Positions 1-7,233 of a stretch of DNA of 64,000 nt are shown here, in pieces (the first letter of the stretch is position 1; each line of letters begins with the position of its first letter). The stretch comes from JANWWM01 sp046719715 (GTDB taxonomy: Bacteria > Bacteroidota > Chlorobiia > Chlorobiales > Thermochlorobacteraceae). The notes below the pieces were generated by a model. That model searched no databases and was not told the origin of the DNA. It saw only the letters and a program-made list of their open reading frames with translations. The translations under genes and the position numbers were made by a program. The stretch is from NCBI GenBank assembly GCA_046719715.1, contig JBDNCJ010000003.1:37803-101802 (forward strand). The letters are read 5' to 3'.

Positions 1-1317
1 CTTGCGCCCGACCGCTCACTCGTGCTCTTTGCCGGTGATGATTTTCAAGGCACGCCCGTTTCAAATTTTACCAAAGGACGCTCCCAAGTGATGCTGATGA
101 ATGAACTGAAACCCGATGCCGTTGTGCCCGGCAATCACGAATTTGATTACGGAAAAGAAAACTTCATCTCGCTCTTGGGCGAAGCGCAATACGACATCAT
201 TTGTGCTAATTTGGTCGTCTCAAAAACCGGCGAACCGCTTTTTCCACCTTACAAAGTCATTCAGCGCGGCGGCGTGAAACTCGTCGTCATTGGGCTGATT
301 ACAACAGACCTGCCCATCGTATCCATACCTGAAAACATTGCTGGGTTGGAAGCGAAGGATTATAGCCTTGTCTTGAGCAAATATCTGCCTGAAATCAAAG
401 CCAAAGAAAAGCCCGACGCGATTCTCGTGCTCAGCCACATTGGCTTGCTCAACAAGCTCGATTATGTAGATGATTTAACGCTCTCGCGCATTTACCCCGA
501 AATTGTGGCATTCATTGGCGGACATTCGCATACGCCACTCTTTGAACCGATTCGCAAAGGCGGCGGTGTTATTGTGCAAGCGGGCTCGCGCGGGCAGTAT
601 ATCGGTGAATTGGATTTAGTCATCGACCCTGTCGGTGATTCGCTCGTAAGTTTTTCAGGCAAATTGATTGAAACCTACGCCGATAGCATCACGCCCGATG
701 CACGTGTGCAAGCCCTCGTCGATTCGCTCGAAGCACCGATGAAAAAAATGATGGACGAGCAAATCGGCACGCTCAAAGCCGATTGGAAATCAAAATTTGG
801 AGAATCCACCAACATCGGCACTTGGCAGACCGATGTCATGCGCGAAGAATTAAAAGTCGATATTGCCATTCAAAACAGCGGTGGCATACGCAAGTCGCTC
901 AACGCTGGACCAATTCGCATTAGGGATATGTGGGAAATTTCGCCGTTCGGAAACGCCTTTGTCGTCTTTGGCATCAAGGGCAAAGAACTGCGCACCATGC
1001 TTGAATGGCAGATTGACGGACGCGGTGAGTTCTGCGATATGTCGGGCGTGGTGTGTAAATACAACGGCAATTTGCCATATGGAAAACGCATCAAGGAAAT
1101 TACGGTCAATGGAAAACCGCTTGATGAAGAAAAAGTCTATGTCGTAGCCACAAACAATTACGCGGCGGCGCAACTTTCCGCCCTCTTCGGATTACAGCGA
1201 GAAGTAACCGTTAAAGGCACACCCTTCGTCGACCACGACTTCTTCGTCGAAGCCGTCAAAAAGCGTAAGGTCATTTCAGGGGAAAAACGCGAGTGGCTGA
1301 TTAACATTGCCAAATAA
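1..1317 (+). CDS. 5'-nucleotidase / metallophosphatase, C-terminal part
   Basis: Secreted-type 5'-nucleotidase family (UshA/YfkN-like), which hydrolyses nucleotides or similar phosphoesters, normally outside the cytoplasm. The frame is open from base 1, so the true start and the first metal-binding motif lie outside the window; the GTG at 22 is only an internal codon. The metallophosphatase part shows GDDFQGTP near the left edge, GNHEFDYG (bases 130-153) and GGHSHT (about 517-534), which supply metal ligands. The C-terminal substrate-binding domain is recognised by NSGGIR (from 874) and by the conserved ATNNYAA stretch near 1150. The protein ends with INIAK and a TAA at 1317. The domain order is normal and I see no damage. 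The exact substrate cannot be told from the sequence. Confidence 0.9.
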   Translation, partial: LAPDRSLVLFAGDDFQGTPVSNFTKGRSQVMLMNELKPDAVVPGNHEFDYGKENFISLLGEAQYDIICANLVVSKTGEPLFPPYKVIQRGGVKLVVIGLITTDLPIVSIPENIAGLEAKDYSLVLSKYLPEIKAKEKPDAILVLSHIGLLNKLDYVDDLTLSRIYPEIVAFIGGHSHTPLFEPIRKGGGVIVQAGSRGQYIGELDLVIDPVGDSLVSFSGKLIETYADSITPDARVQALVDSLEAPMKKMMDEQIGTLKADWKSKFGESTNIGTWQTDVMREELKVDIAIQNSGGIRKSLNAGPIRIRDMWEISPFGNAFVVFGIKGKELRTMLEWQIDGRGEFCDMSGVVCKYNGNLPYGKRIKEITVNGKPLDEEKVYVVATNNYAAAQLSALFGLQREVTVKGTPFVDHDFFVEAVKKRKVISGEKREWLINIAK

Positions 1318-1333
1318 CAGCGGCGAATAACGC

Positions 1334-1437
1334 TTTGCGTTCGGGCGGGTTTCGGAGTACAAAACTGTCAACCCAGCACCTAGATTAAATTGAAAAACAG
1401 CACTTGAATTTAAGCACGTCACTCCGCCTGACGCAAA
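1334..1437. repeat. attC-like imperfect inverted repeat beside the restriction island
   Basis: TTTGCGTTCGGGCGG (1334-1348) and CCGCCTGACGCAAA (1424-1437) are inverted copies that pair with a one-base bulge, separated by 75 bases. AAC (1329-1331) and GTTGG (1444-1448) flank the arms. Size and bulged arms recall an integron attC site, but the outer RYYYAAC/GTTRRRY core boxes fit poorly and no integrase is in view. Function unknown. Confidence 0.35.
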
Positions 1438-1466
1438 ATCCGTGTTGGCGGATGTGGCTCTTGTTC

Positions 1467-2165
1467 TCACTTTGTCAATCGTTTGATTTCGGTTGCTATC
1501 TGTTCAATCACTTCTTCGTTTTTTATCTTGTCGTCAATACTGAAAACTATGAATACCTGTCCACCGAATTTTTTAGTGAAGTCGTCAAAACTCGCTTTCA
1601 TTCTCTCTGTCGCAGAGTAGTTGCCGAAGTTCGCTTTTGCTGTTATGGGTTTAATTTGTATGCCAAATGCTTTGTCACCAACCCAACCGAGATAATCAAT
1701 ATCGCCTGCGTGATCAAGTTCGGGGTTGCTTTCTTCAAATCTCACATTTGGAAAAGTCTTTGCAAGATTGTCTTCAATTACAGATTTTTCTCTGATAAAT
1801 CCGTCAAAAGTTCTGTTGATGGTTAGGTTATGAATATACTCAATGCAGTCCTGTAACGTAAGTTGGTTAAATGCTTCCGTCCATTCGGGAATAACAATCT
1901 CTTTGATTTTTACATATAGCCGTTCCCCAAGCTCTTCTAAACTCTCCTTTGTGATTTTGCTCGGTGCTTTTCCGTCAGTTTTTGCATTTTCAAAGTACCA
2001 CTTTTCCCATTCTTCTATGGTTTTTGGTTGGCACTCACGAATGAGTGCCATTACAGTGCCAACTTTGTTGGGGCGGGATAACTGATATGTCTGTGTTGCG
2101 TAATTGAGTACCTTCTCCTTTTTACCAAATTCTTTGGAATAACGCTTTATAGTTTGTTTAGCCAT
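1467..2165 (-). CDS. MjaI-like type II restriction endonuclease
   Basis: Probable restriction enzyme of the MjaI family, which in characterised members cuts CTAG. The 232-residue protein carries an N-terminal block resembling that family (NYATQTYQLSRPNKVG, residues 21-36) and a PD-(D/E)xK-type centre: D155 and D157 in HAGDIDY, followed by Q170-I-K172. The start overlaps the end of the methyltransferase gene by 8 bases (2158-2165), so the pair is translated as one unit with the modifying enzyme first, an order that protects host DNA. The gene is visibly AT-richer than its neighbours, as expected of a mobile restriction island. The family call rests on recognition of the N-terminal block and the catalytic spacing; the recognition site is inferred from family only. 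Confidence 0.75.
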   Translation of the reverse strand: MAKQTIKRYSKEFGKKEKVLNYATQTYQLSRPNKVGTVMALIRECQPKTIEEWEKWYFENAKTDGKAPSKITKESLEELGERLYVKIKEIVIPEWTEAFNQLTLQDCIEYIHNLTINRTFDGFIREKSVIEDNLAKTFPNVRFEESNPELDHAGDIDYLGWVGDKAFGIQIKPITAKANFGNYSATERMKASFDDFTKKFGGQVFIVFSIDDKIKNEEVIEQIATEIKRLTK

Positions 2166-3453
2166 TCTGTTGTTGCAAGAGATTTAGAAATTTGTCTTTG
2201 TATTTGAAATCAATATCGCTATCCACTTGCACCAAACCGTTTTTGATTAAATGAGCGTTGATGAATGTTTTGTTTTCAAGGTAGAGATAGCAAAGCATGT
2301 TGTTCTCGCTATCGTGTTTAATATTATCGTATTTTAGAAATACTCGCTTCCCTTTTGTTTTTTCAATCAAGAACAAAGTCGCCTTGCGATTGATTGCAGG
2401 GTCTTCTTTTACTCCAAGAAGTTTTATTATTAAGTCGTTGCTCAAACGAATTTTTTCGGGGCTTATAACTTCCTTAACTGTAAATAATTCTTCTCGTTTC
2501 GTTGAACTGTCCTTGTCAATCTTTGAACCAAATTGAAGTTTCTTTACATCAATCTTTTTGTCAAGTTTATGTGGGTCTTTGAAAATGTAGGGGAGTTTTT
2601 GAACTTCTTTTTCAAAATCAGTCATTACTGTTTTTTGTTGTAAAAACTCATAAGTCGTACCATTTAAATCCTTTTGATGAACTTCCAACTTTTCCTTGAT
2701 GATTGGAATAAATTCAGGATTGATTTCATAACCAACTGAATTTCGGTCTGTTTTTTTTGCCGCTAAAGCAGTTGTTCCACTTCCTGCAAAAGGGTCAAGA
2801 ACCGTTTCGCCAACAAACGAAAACATTTTTATTAATCGTCTCGGTAATTCTTCGGGGAACATCGCAATGTGTCCACTTTGTCTCTCTCCTGGGAAGTTCC
2901 AATGTCCTGTAAAAAATGTGTTCCATTCTTCGGCAGTCATTTTGGAAAGCTCTTTTTGCTCTTTGGTCGGTTTGGGGCTGTCGCCTAATTTTTTTAATAC
3001 AAGAATAAACTCATAGTCTAATTTCAAAATACCGTTTCGTGGATAGGGATATGAACCCATTTGAACGCCACCGCCCGTTGTGTTGGAAGTTGTCACCTTT
3101 TGCCAAATAATGGCACCCATATAATCAAATCCGATGTTTTCACAGAACTTGATAATCTCTTCACGAATGGGAATGACTTTGTAACGTCCGTAATAAACTG
3201 CTCTTGCGAACTGGTCGCCAATATTTACACACAACCTGCAACCGTTGTGAAGCGTGCGGTAACACTCTTTCCAAACTAAATTCAGGTTGTTGATGTAATT
3301 CTCGTAACTATCGTGGAAACCGATTTGATTGTCAGTTCCATAGTCCTTTAACTGCCAGTAGGGTGGCGAAGTAATAACCAAATGCACCGAATTGTCGGGC
3401 AATTCAGTCATTTGTCTGCTGTCTCCATTTATTATTTTATGATAAGTTTTCAA
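2158..3453 (-). CDS. DNA N4-cytosine methyltransferase with SNase-like C-terminal domain
   Basis: Modification partner of the adjacent endonuclease. Residues 1-260 form a beta-class methyltransferase: catalytic motif TSPPYW (28-33), typical of N4-cytosine enzymes, precedes the SAM-binding motif DPFAGSGTT (220-228). Family members of this length usually stop near residue 300. Here a further stretch (about 320-431) resembles a staphylococcal-nuclease (TNase) fold: strand-rich start, LLGV, a GKRVFLKYD-like segment, then CYLYLENKTFINAHLIKNG. The residues corresponding to the SNase active site (Arg35, Asp40, Glu43, Arg87) are not evident, so it may be a DNA- or protein-binding module rather than a nuclease. 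The start codon is TTG at 3453 and no strong ribosome site is seen, so the exact start is uncertain. Confidence 0.88.
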   Translation of the reverse strand: MKTYHKIINGDSRQMTELPDNSVHLVITSPPYWQLKDYGTDNQIGFHDSYENYINNLNLVWKECYRTLHNGCRLCVNIGDQFARAVYYGRYKVIPIREEIIKFCENIGFDYMGAIIWQKVTTSNTTGGGVQMGSYPYPRNGILKLDYEFILVLKKLGDSPKPTKEQKELSKMTAEEWNTFFTGHWNFPGERQSGHIAMFPEELPRRLIKMFSFVGETVLDPFAGSGTTALAAKKTDRNSVGYEINPEFIPIIKEKLEVHQKDLNGTTYEFLQQKTVMTDFEKEVQKLPYIFKDPHKLDKKIDVKKLQFGSKIDKDSSTKREELFTVKEVISPEKIRLSNDLIIKLLGVKEDPAINRKATLFLIEKTKGKRVFLKYDNIKHDSENNMLCYLYLENKTFINAHLIKNGLVQVDSDIDFKYKDKFLNLLQQQNG

Positions 3454-3544
3454 GTCGTTTTATATTAAAAATTTATCTCGGTCAAATTTAGTCAAAATGT
3501 CGGGTTAGCCGTCCAAAAGTTATCAGGTTTTCATCTACCTGTCC

Positions 3545-3570
3545 AATGGTAGCAGTGTCGCTCTACCATT
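3545..3570. repeat. Short hairpin between the two methyltransferase genes
   Basis: AATGGTAG (3545-3552) and CTACCATT (3563-3570) are perfect 8-bp inverted arms with a 10-base loop. The site lies just downstream of the 3580-4404 gene on the minus strand and upstream of the next methyltransferase. It lacks a T tract on either strand, so it could be a weak terminator or a regulatory palindrome. Confidence 0.4.
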
Positions 3571-3579
3571 TCCGCCAAC

Positions 3580-4404
3580 TTATGCTTCAAATAACGACGC
3601 TTTGAAAAGAGGTGCTTCGTTTTGTTCGCGCAATGCGGTCAAACGCTGTTCGGCAATCGCGACATAGTTCGGGTTAGTTTCAATGCCAATCCACCGACGC
3701 CCTAAACGCTCCGCTACAACCGCCGTTGTGCCTGAACCAAGAAACGGGTCTAAAACAAGGTCATTCGGACGGCTTGACGACAAGATGAGTTGTTCAATGA
3801 GTTTTTCGGGTTTTTGCGACGGGTGTCCGGCTTTTTCTTTGGAAGAGCCTTTCAAACTCGGAACGCGCAAAATGTTTGTAGCATATTTCCCTTTCTCGAG
3901 ATGCAACCGTCGCGCTTCTTTATCCTTATATCGCTTATCGCGTAGGTAGGCTCTGATTTTCTCTTCTTCATAAGGCAAGCGGACCGCATCTTTGTTGAAG
4001 TAAGGCTTTGCATGTTCGGACTTGCGAAGCGCTAAAATCATTTCGTAGCAAGGCGTGAAACTGTCGTAGCGTTCATTGTATCCAACGGCTCTATCCCAAA
4101 TAATCATATCGTGAAACTGCAATTCTTTGACGACCATCGAGCAGAAGTGAAGCCAGATGTGTTCGCGTTTACCGAGTTGTCCGAAGATGTAAAAGAGTCC
4201 ATCTTCCTTCAAAACCCTTGCGGCGGCGCGAACCCAATCCAAACTCCAATGCAAATACGCCTCTTCGCTTTTCCACTGCGTATCCCACTGTTCATCAAGT
4301 AACACTTGGAAGTAAGGTGAGTCAGCAAGAATGAGTTGCGCTGAACATTCAGGTAACTTTCCCAGTTCTGTAAGTGCATCGCCTTGAATGAGTCGGTTCA
4401 TCAT
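3580..4404 (-). CDS. Beta-class DNA methyltransferase, probably adenine-N6
   Basis: Transfers a methyl group from SAM to a DNA base. The 274-residue protein has the catalytic motif as DSPYF (around residues 28-32) ahead of the SAM-binding motif DPFLGSGTT (around 219-227), the beta-class order. DSPY is a variant of the DPPY motif of N6-adenine enzymes, so adenine is more likely than cytosine, but the target is unproven. A conserved GHPSQKPEKLIEQLI segment precedes the SAM motif, as in many type II enzymes. The start is one of two adjacent ATG codons (4404 or 4401). No second endonuclease is nearby: it is either an orphan methylase or a companion to the MjaI-like pair downstream. Its base composition is closer to the chromosome than that of the MjaI pair. 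Confidence 0.88.
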   Translation of the reverse strand: MMNRLIQGDALTELGKLPECSAQLILADSPYFQVLLDEQWDTQWKSEEAYLHWSLDWVRAAARVLKEDGLFYIFGQLGKREHIWLHFCSMVVKELQFHDMIIWDRAVGYNERYDSFTPCYEMILALRKSEHAKPYFNKDAVRLPYEEEKIRAYLRDKRYKDKEARRLHLEKGKYATNILRVPSLKGSSKEKAGHPSQKPEKLIEQLILSSSRPNDLVLDPFLGSGTTAVVAERLGRRWIGIETNPNYVAIAEQRLTALREQNEAPLFKASLFEA

Positions 4405-4744
4405 GGTGCGTCGGTTAAATTTTCAAAAGGTACGATGTTGCACGATTTATTCCAACGCGCTTATCAGGTAGCGAGACAGAATTAAGTATGAAGAGAGCAA
4501 ACATCGCTGTCATTCCGAGCGACGCGAGGAATCCACTTGACGAGCTCGGCGAGGCTCGCTTGTGGATTCTTCCCCTTCACGCTGTTCAGGGTCAGAAATT
4601 ACCGCGAAAACAATCGTTGATATTGTCTTCATACTTACTTAACGACAGAGAAGCAAAGTAGAGAAAATGAACGCGAGTTGCTTTGGCGATGCGAATAAAA
4701 TTAGCGACATTAGACGCTGTTTCAACTTTTAATCTCTCCTTCCA
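4405..4744. other. 340-bp intergenic region between divergent genes
   Basis: This gap separates the methyltransferase (minus) from the beta-barrel gene (plus). Its only recognisable content is the dispersed repeat at 4509-4589. Both divergent promoters must lie here, but I find no exact match to the TTG-N19-TAnnTTTG consensus used elsewhere in the window, and no convincing small gene. Confidence 0.6.
4509..4589 (-). repeat. 81-bp dispersed imperfect inverted repeat, copy A
   Basis: Read on the minus strand this unit begins CTGAAC, contains GAAGAATCCA in its first half and GTGGATTCCTCGC in its second, and ends CGCTCGGAATGAC. Copy B at 42042-42122 has the same 81-bp length and boundaries. The two halves are imperfect inverted copies of one another, so the element can fold as a hairpin, like REP-type intergenic repeats. 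Confidence 0.7.
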
Positions 4745-5407
4745 ATGAAAATTCTAATCCTTAATACGTGCTTGTTTTTGCTCTTCGCCTATCGTGCTCA
4801 TGCGCAAGAAATTACCGCGAAAACCAAACATCAAGACGCGGCACTGCTTTTTCAATTCAACGGCTTTGGCAACTTGACGACGGGCGGACTTGGGGCGGTT
4901 GAAACGCCTACCGACGCGAGCGGCGCAAGCACCACCATCATTAACGGCATTGGAGTAAAATACTACACGGCGGAAAACGTCGCAGCGCGCGCAACATTCA
5001 CTTTCGCACGTGAAACGGCTTCGCAAGCGCAATCAGGCTCAATTTCAGAGTTCACTGAAACCTCAACCGGCATCGGCGTTGAAGGCGGCGTAGAAGTGCA
5101 TCTGCATAACAAAAGACTTTCGCCCTACTTCGGCGGACTCATCGGATATAGCAAGGGTTCGTTCTCAAGAACGCAGGGAGGAAATGAAGTCTCGGCTTCG
5201 CGAAGCGGATTTGGAATTGCAGGGATTTTAGGCGCGGAATTTTTTCTCTTCGAGCAAGTGAGTTTGGCGGCGGAATATCGTGCGGTGTATCAAAGAGCGA
5301 CATCCTTCAACACCCTTTCCAACGGCACGCGTACTGACGCGCCTGAAGAGACGAGAATCGGATTCTTCTCGCAAGGTTTCTTGACGCTCGGTTTGTATTT
5401 GTGGTGA
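4745..5407 (+). CDS. Outer-membrane beta-barrel protein
   Basis: Small outer-membrane porin-like protein of the OmpW/OMP_b-brl type; its cargo or role is unknown. The 220-residue product starts with a clear signal peptide (residues 1-20, cleavage after AHA before QE). The mature part alternates hydrophobic and polar residues in strand-sized blocks with glycine-rich turns, such as the GVEGGVEVHL and YFGGLIGYSKG segments, and ends in an aromatic residue (LYLW), the usual C-terminal signal for outer-membrane insertion. The eight-strand size fits the length. It stands alone between a repeat-containing gap and a convergent regulator gene. Distinct members of this fold share little sequence, so no closer assignment is made. 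Confidence 0.78.
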   Translation: MKILILNTCLFLLFAYRAHAQEITAKTKHQDAALLFQFNGFGNLTTGGLGAVETPTDASGASTTIINGIGVKYYTAENVAARATFTFARETASQAQSGSISEFTETSTGIGVEGGVEVHLHNKRLSPYFGGLIGYSKGSFSRTQGGNEVSASRSGFGIAGILGAEFFLFEQVSLAAEYRAVYQRATSFNTLSNGTRTDAPEETRIGFFSQGFLTLGLYLW

Positions 5408-5526
5408 GCGGATTGTGTCAAGATTAGGTCGGCGCAATGGGGATTTAAAAAGGGATAACGCAGTGCGGATAACACACCATGCCTAAAGTGAATAGGTGTT
5501 TAAGAAGTGCATATGCTCAACACTCT

Positions 5527-6204
5527 CTAAGTGCTGGCGGCAAGATGCTTGAGCGTGTAAAAGCAGTTTTTTCCGTCCATGTGTAAATGAATCACGCCCG
5601 CCCGCACCAACGAAACTAAAATGCGTGCCGCCCGCCGATTGGACACATTGACTAATCGGCTGTATTCAACGAGCGTAATGCGGTGATACGTGTTCAAATA
5701 CTTCATCAGCGTGCGCTCATTGTCGCCGAAAGAAATGCGAATTGGGCGATGCTCGGCTTTCAAGAGTTGAACGGCTTCGGGCGCGGCGATGAGGTTTTTG
5801 TCGTGGTGTCGCAGATAGACTTTGCGCTCAACAACTTTCTTAAAGGTTTTCGGGTCTCTCGTTTCGGAAAGATGAAAGTGAGGCTTTGTGTTGCTTTCTT
5901 CGATGAGGACAGCCAGGACGTCGCGTCCGCGAAACTCAATCACGTCGGTCTCAAAAGGCACAGCGGGGTGAACAAAATCGTTCGCCGCCTCCCAAATGAT
6001 TTCCGCCGTTTCCTTTTCGCTCTCAATTCCAACAATGCGCTTGTCATCATCAACGCCGATAAGAATCGTGCCGCCTGAGGTGTTGGCGAAAGCGGAAATG
6101 GATTTTGCAATTTTTTCGGGAGAGTGGACGAGTCGCTTGAATTCAATGTGTTGGTTTTCCCCTGTGTCTACAAGCCGTAAGAGTTCTAAATCGGTAAGCG
6201 TCAT
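5527..6204 (-). CDS. AlbA_2/Schlafen-type DNA-binding regulator
   Basis: Putative nucleic-acid-binding regulator. Residues 15-135 match the AlbA_2 (Schlafen AlbA) domain: ENQHIEFKR (17-25), then SAFANTSGGTILIGVDDD (36-53) with its glycine-rich turn. After it the C-terminal segment (about 160-220) looks like a winged helix: a helix-turn-helix around VEYSRLVNVSNRRAARILVS followed by a short hairpin wing. Proteins with this pairing are usually annotated as transcriptional regulators or ATP-binding proteins, although the ATP-binding claim is historical. The gene is alone, convergent with the beta-barrel gene at its 3' end. The ATG start at 6204 places the AlbA_2 domain at the usual distance from the N-terminus. 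Its targets cannot be inferred. Confidence 0.8.
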   Translation of the reverse strand: MTLTDLELLRLVDTGENQHIEFKRLVHSPEKIAKSISAFANTSGGTILIGVDDDKRIVGIESEKETAEIIWEAANDFVHPAVPFETDVIEFRGRDVLAVLIEESNTKPHFHLSETRDPKTFKKVVERKVYLRHHDKNLIAAPEAVQLLKAEHRPIRISFGDNERTLMKYLNTYHRITLVEYSRLVNVSNRRAARILVSLVRAGVIHLHMDGKNCFYTLKHLAAST

Positions 6205-6336
6205 GGTAAGGTGCTGTTTTAAGCGTTATAAACGAGGTCGTGAATCCCCTATAAGCGGCTCTTACGACAATGTTCTCGTTTATGAAGACAAAACAGGCGA
6301 AAGAACACAACAACTTAAAAGAGCAAACTAACCTCC

Positions 6337-7122
6337 TCAGCGTCGTTTAGATTTAGGTTTCTTTGATTTTTTCTTGGATTTTTCAGTATCCTCTTTTGCC
6401 GCTTGGGGCGGTGGTGCGCCGATATTGCCGACGGGCGGCGGAATTTTAACTGTTGGAGGATTGAGGTATGCAAACGTTGCCAACATATAATTGACGGCTT
6501 GCGCTTCGCCATCGGTCAGTGTGCCCAACGGGTGGTCGATAATGACGTTATACTGCAAACTGTCTCGCTCGAAAAACCCCATATTATACTGCCGACCGTT
6601 GAAGTTGCATCGTGCGTAATAGGACTGACGCCAGCCGCGCTCGGCTTCAAAGAGCGAATCTAATCGCCAATCGCTTCGCAACAGTTGGTTCTTGCCGAAG
6701 GAAAGGGCTTCTTGAACTTGCGCCCAAATGCCTGTGGAATCAAACGTGCGGTAGGCGACGGAAATCGTAATGCTGATTTTCTCGTTGCCGAAAAAGTTAA
6801 TCAGATTTTCATACTGACGACGCGACCCCGCCCAATTTTTCGGAACTGAAAACTGACAGCCCAACACAGTGTCGCGGGTTACTTCCATAGAATAGCCGCC
6901 ATCGGAAAGCATATTAAATCGAAGCGTCATCACGGGGTTGATGCGCGTGTCGGTCGTGATTTCAACATAATCAAGTTCATCTACGAGTTGGGAGGTTGTA
7001 TCAATCGGGGGCGGCGCAACCGGTTTGGGTGTTGATTTAGCAACTTCCTTTGAGCCTCCGCAACCAGAAATGACGTTTATTGTAAGGAGAACAAATAAGT
7101 AAAAAAGTAGTGTATATCGCAT
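6337..7122 (-). CDS. Lipoprotein of unknown function
   Basis: Predicted envelope lipoprotein of 261 residues with no recognised domain. I place the start at the ATG at 7122 because it begins a lipoprotein signal peptide (MRYTLLFYLFVLLTINVISG followed by Cys), with the lipobox ISGC. A frame-open upstream extension to 7251 would bury this signal inside the protein and overlap the divergent pabBC gene. After a proline-rich linker, the mature part contains a folded region with strand patterns (for example EISITISVAYRTF-like alternation) and ends in a lysine-rich tail rich in KK and KSKK motifs, which may contact acidic polymers or peptidoglycan. It is divergent from pabBC with a 111-bp shared upstream gap. 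Function unknown. Confidence 0.75.
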   Translation of the reverse strand: MRYTLLFYLFVLLTINVISGCGGSKEVAKSTPKPVAPPPIDTTSQLVDELDYVEITTDTRINPVMTLRFNMLSDGGYSMEVTRDTVLGCQFSVPKNWAGSRRQYENLINFFGNEKISITISVAYRTFDSTGIWAQVQEALSFGKNQLLRSDWRLDSLFEAERGWRQSYYARCNFNGRQYNMGFFERDSLQYNVIIDHPLGTLTDGEAQAVNYMLATFAYLNPPTVKIPPPVGNIGAPPPQAAKEDTEKSKKKSKKPKSKRR

Positions 7123-7233
7123 TGCGTGTCGAGAACGACGAAGTTTGAACAAAGTTTGCTCTAACGACAAAGGCATTTCAGCAAAATAAAATAAACTTGC
7201 AAAAATTCCGCACGCGGCTAAAAATTTTATCCA

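Noticed and set aside
1404..1826. 140-codon plus-strand frame opposite the restriction endonuclease.
   Set aside because: Shadow of the minus-strand endonuclease gene; no coding features.
3459..3579. Possible operator or control gene between the two methyltransferases.
   Set aside because: Only a hairpin (3545-3570) was found; no small C-protein-type HTH frame is present on either strand.
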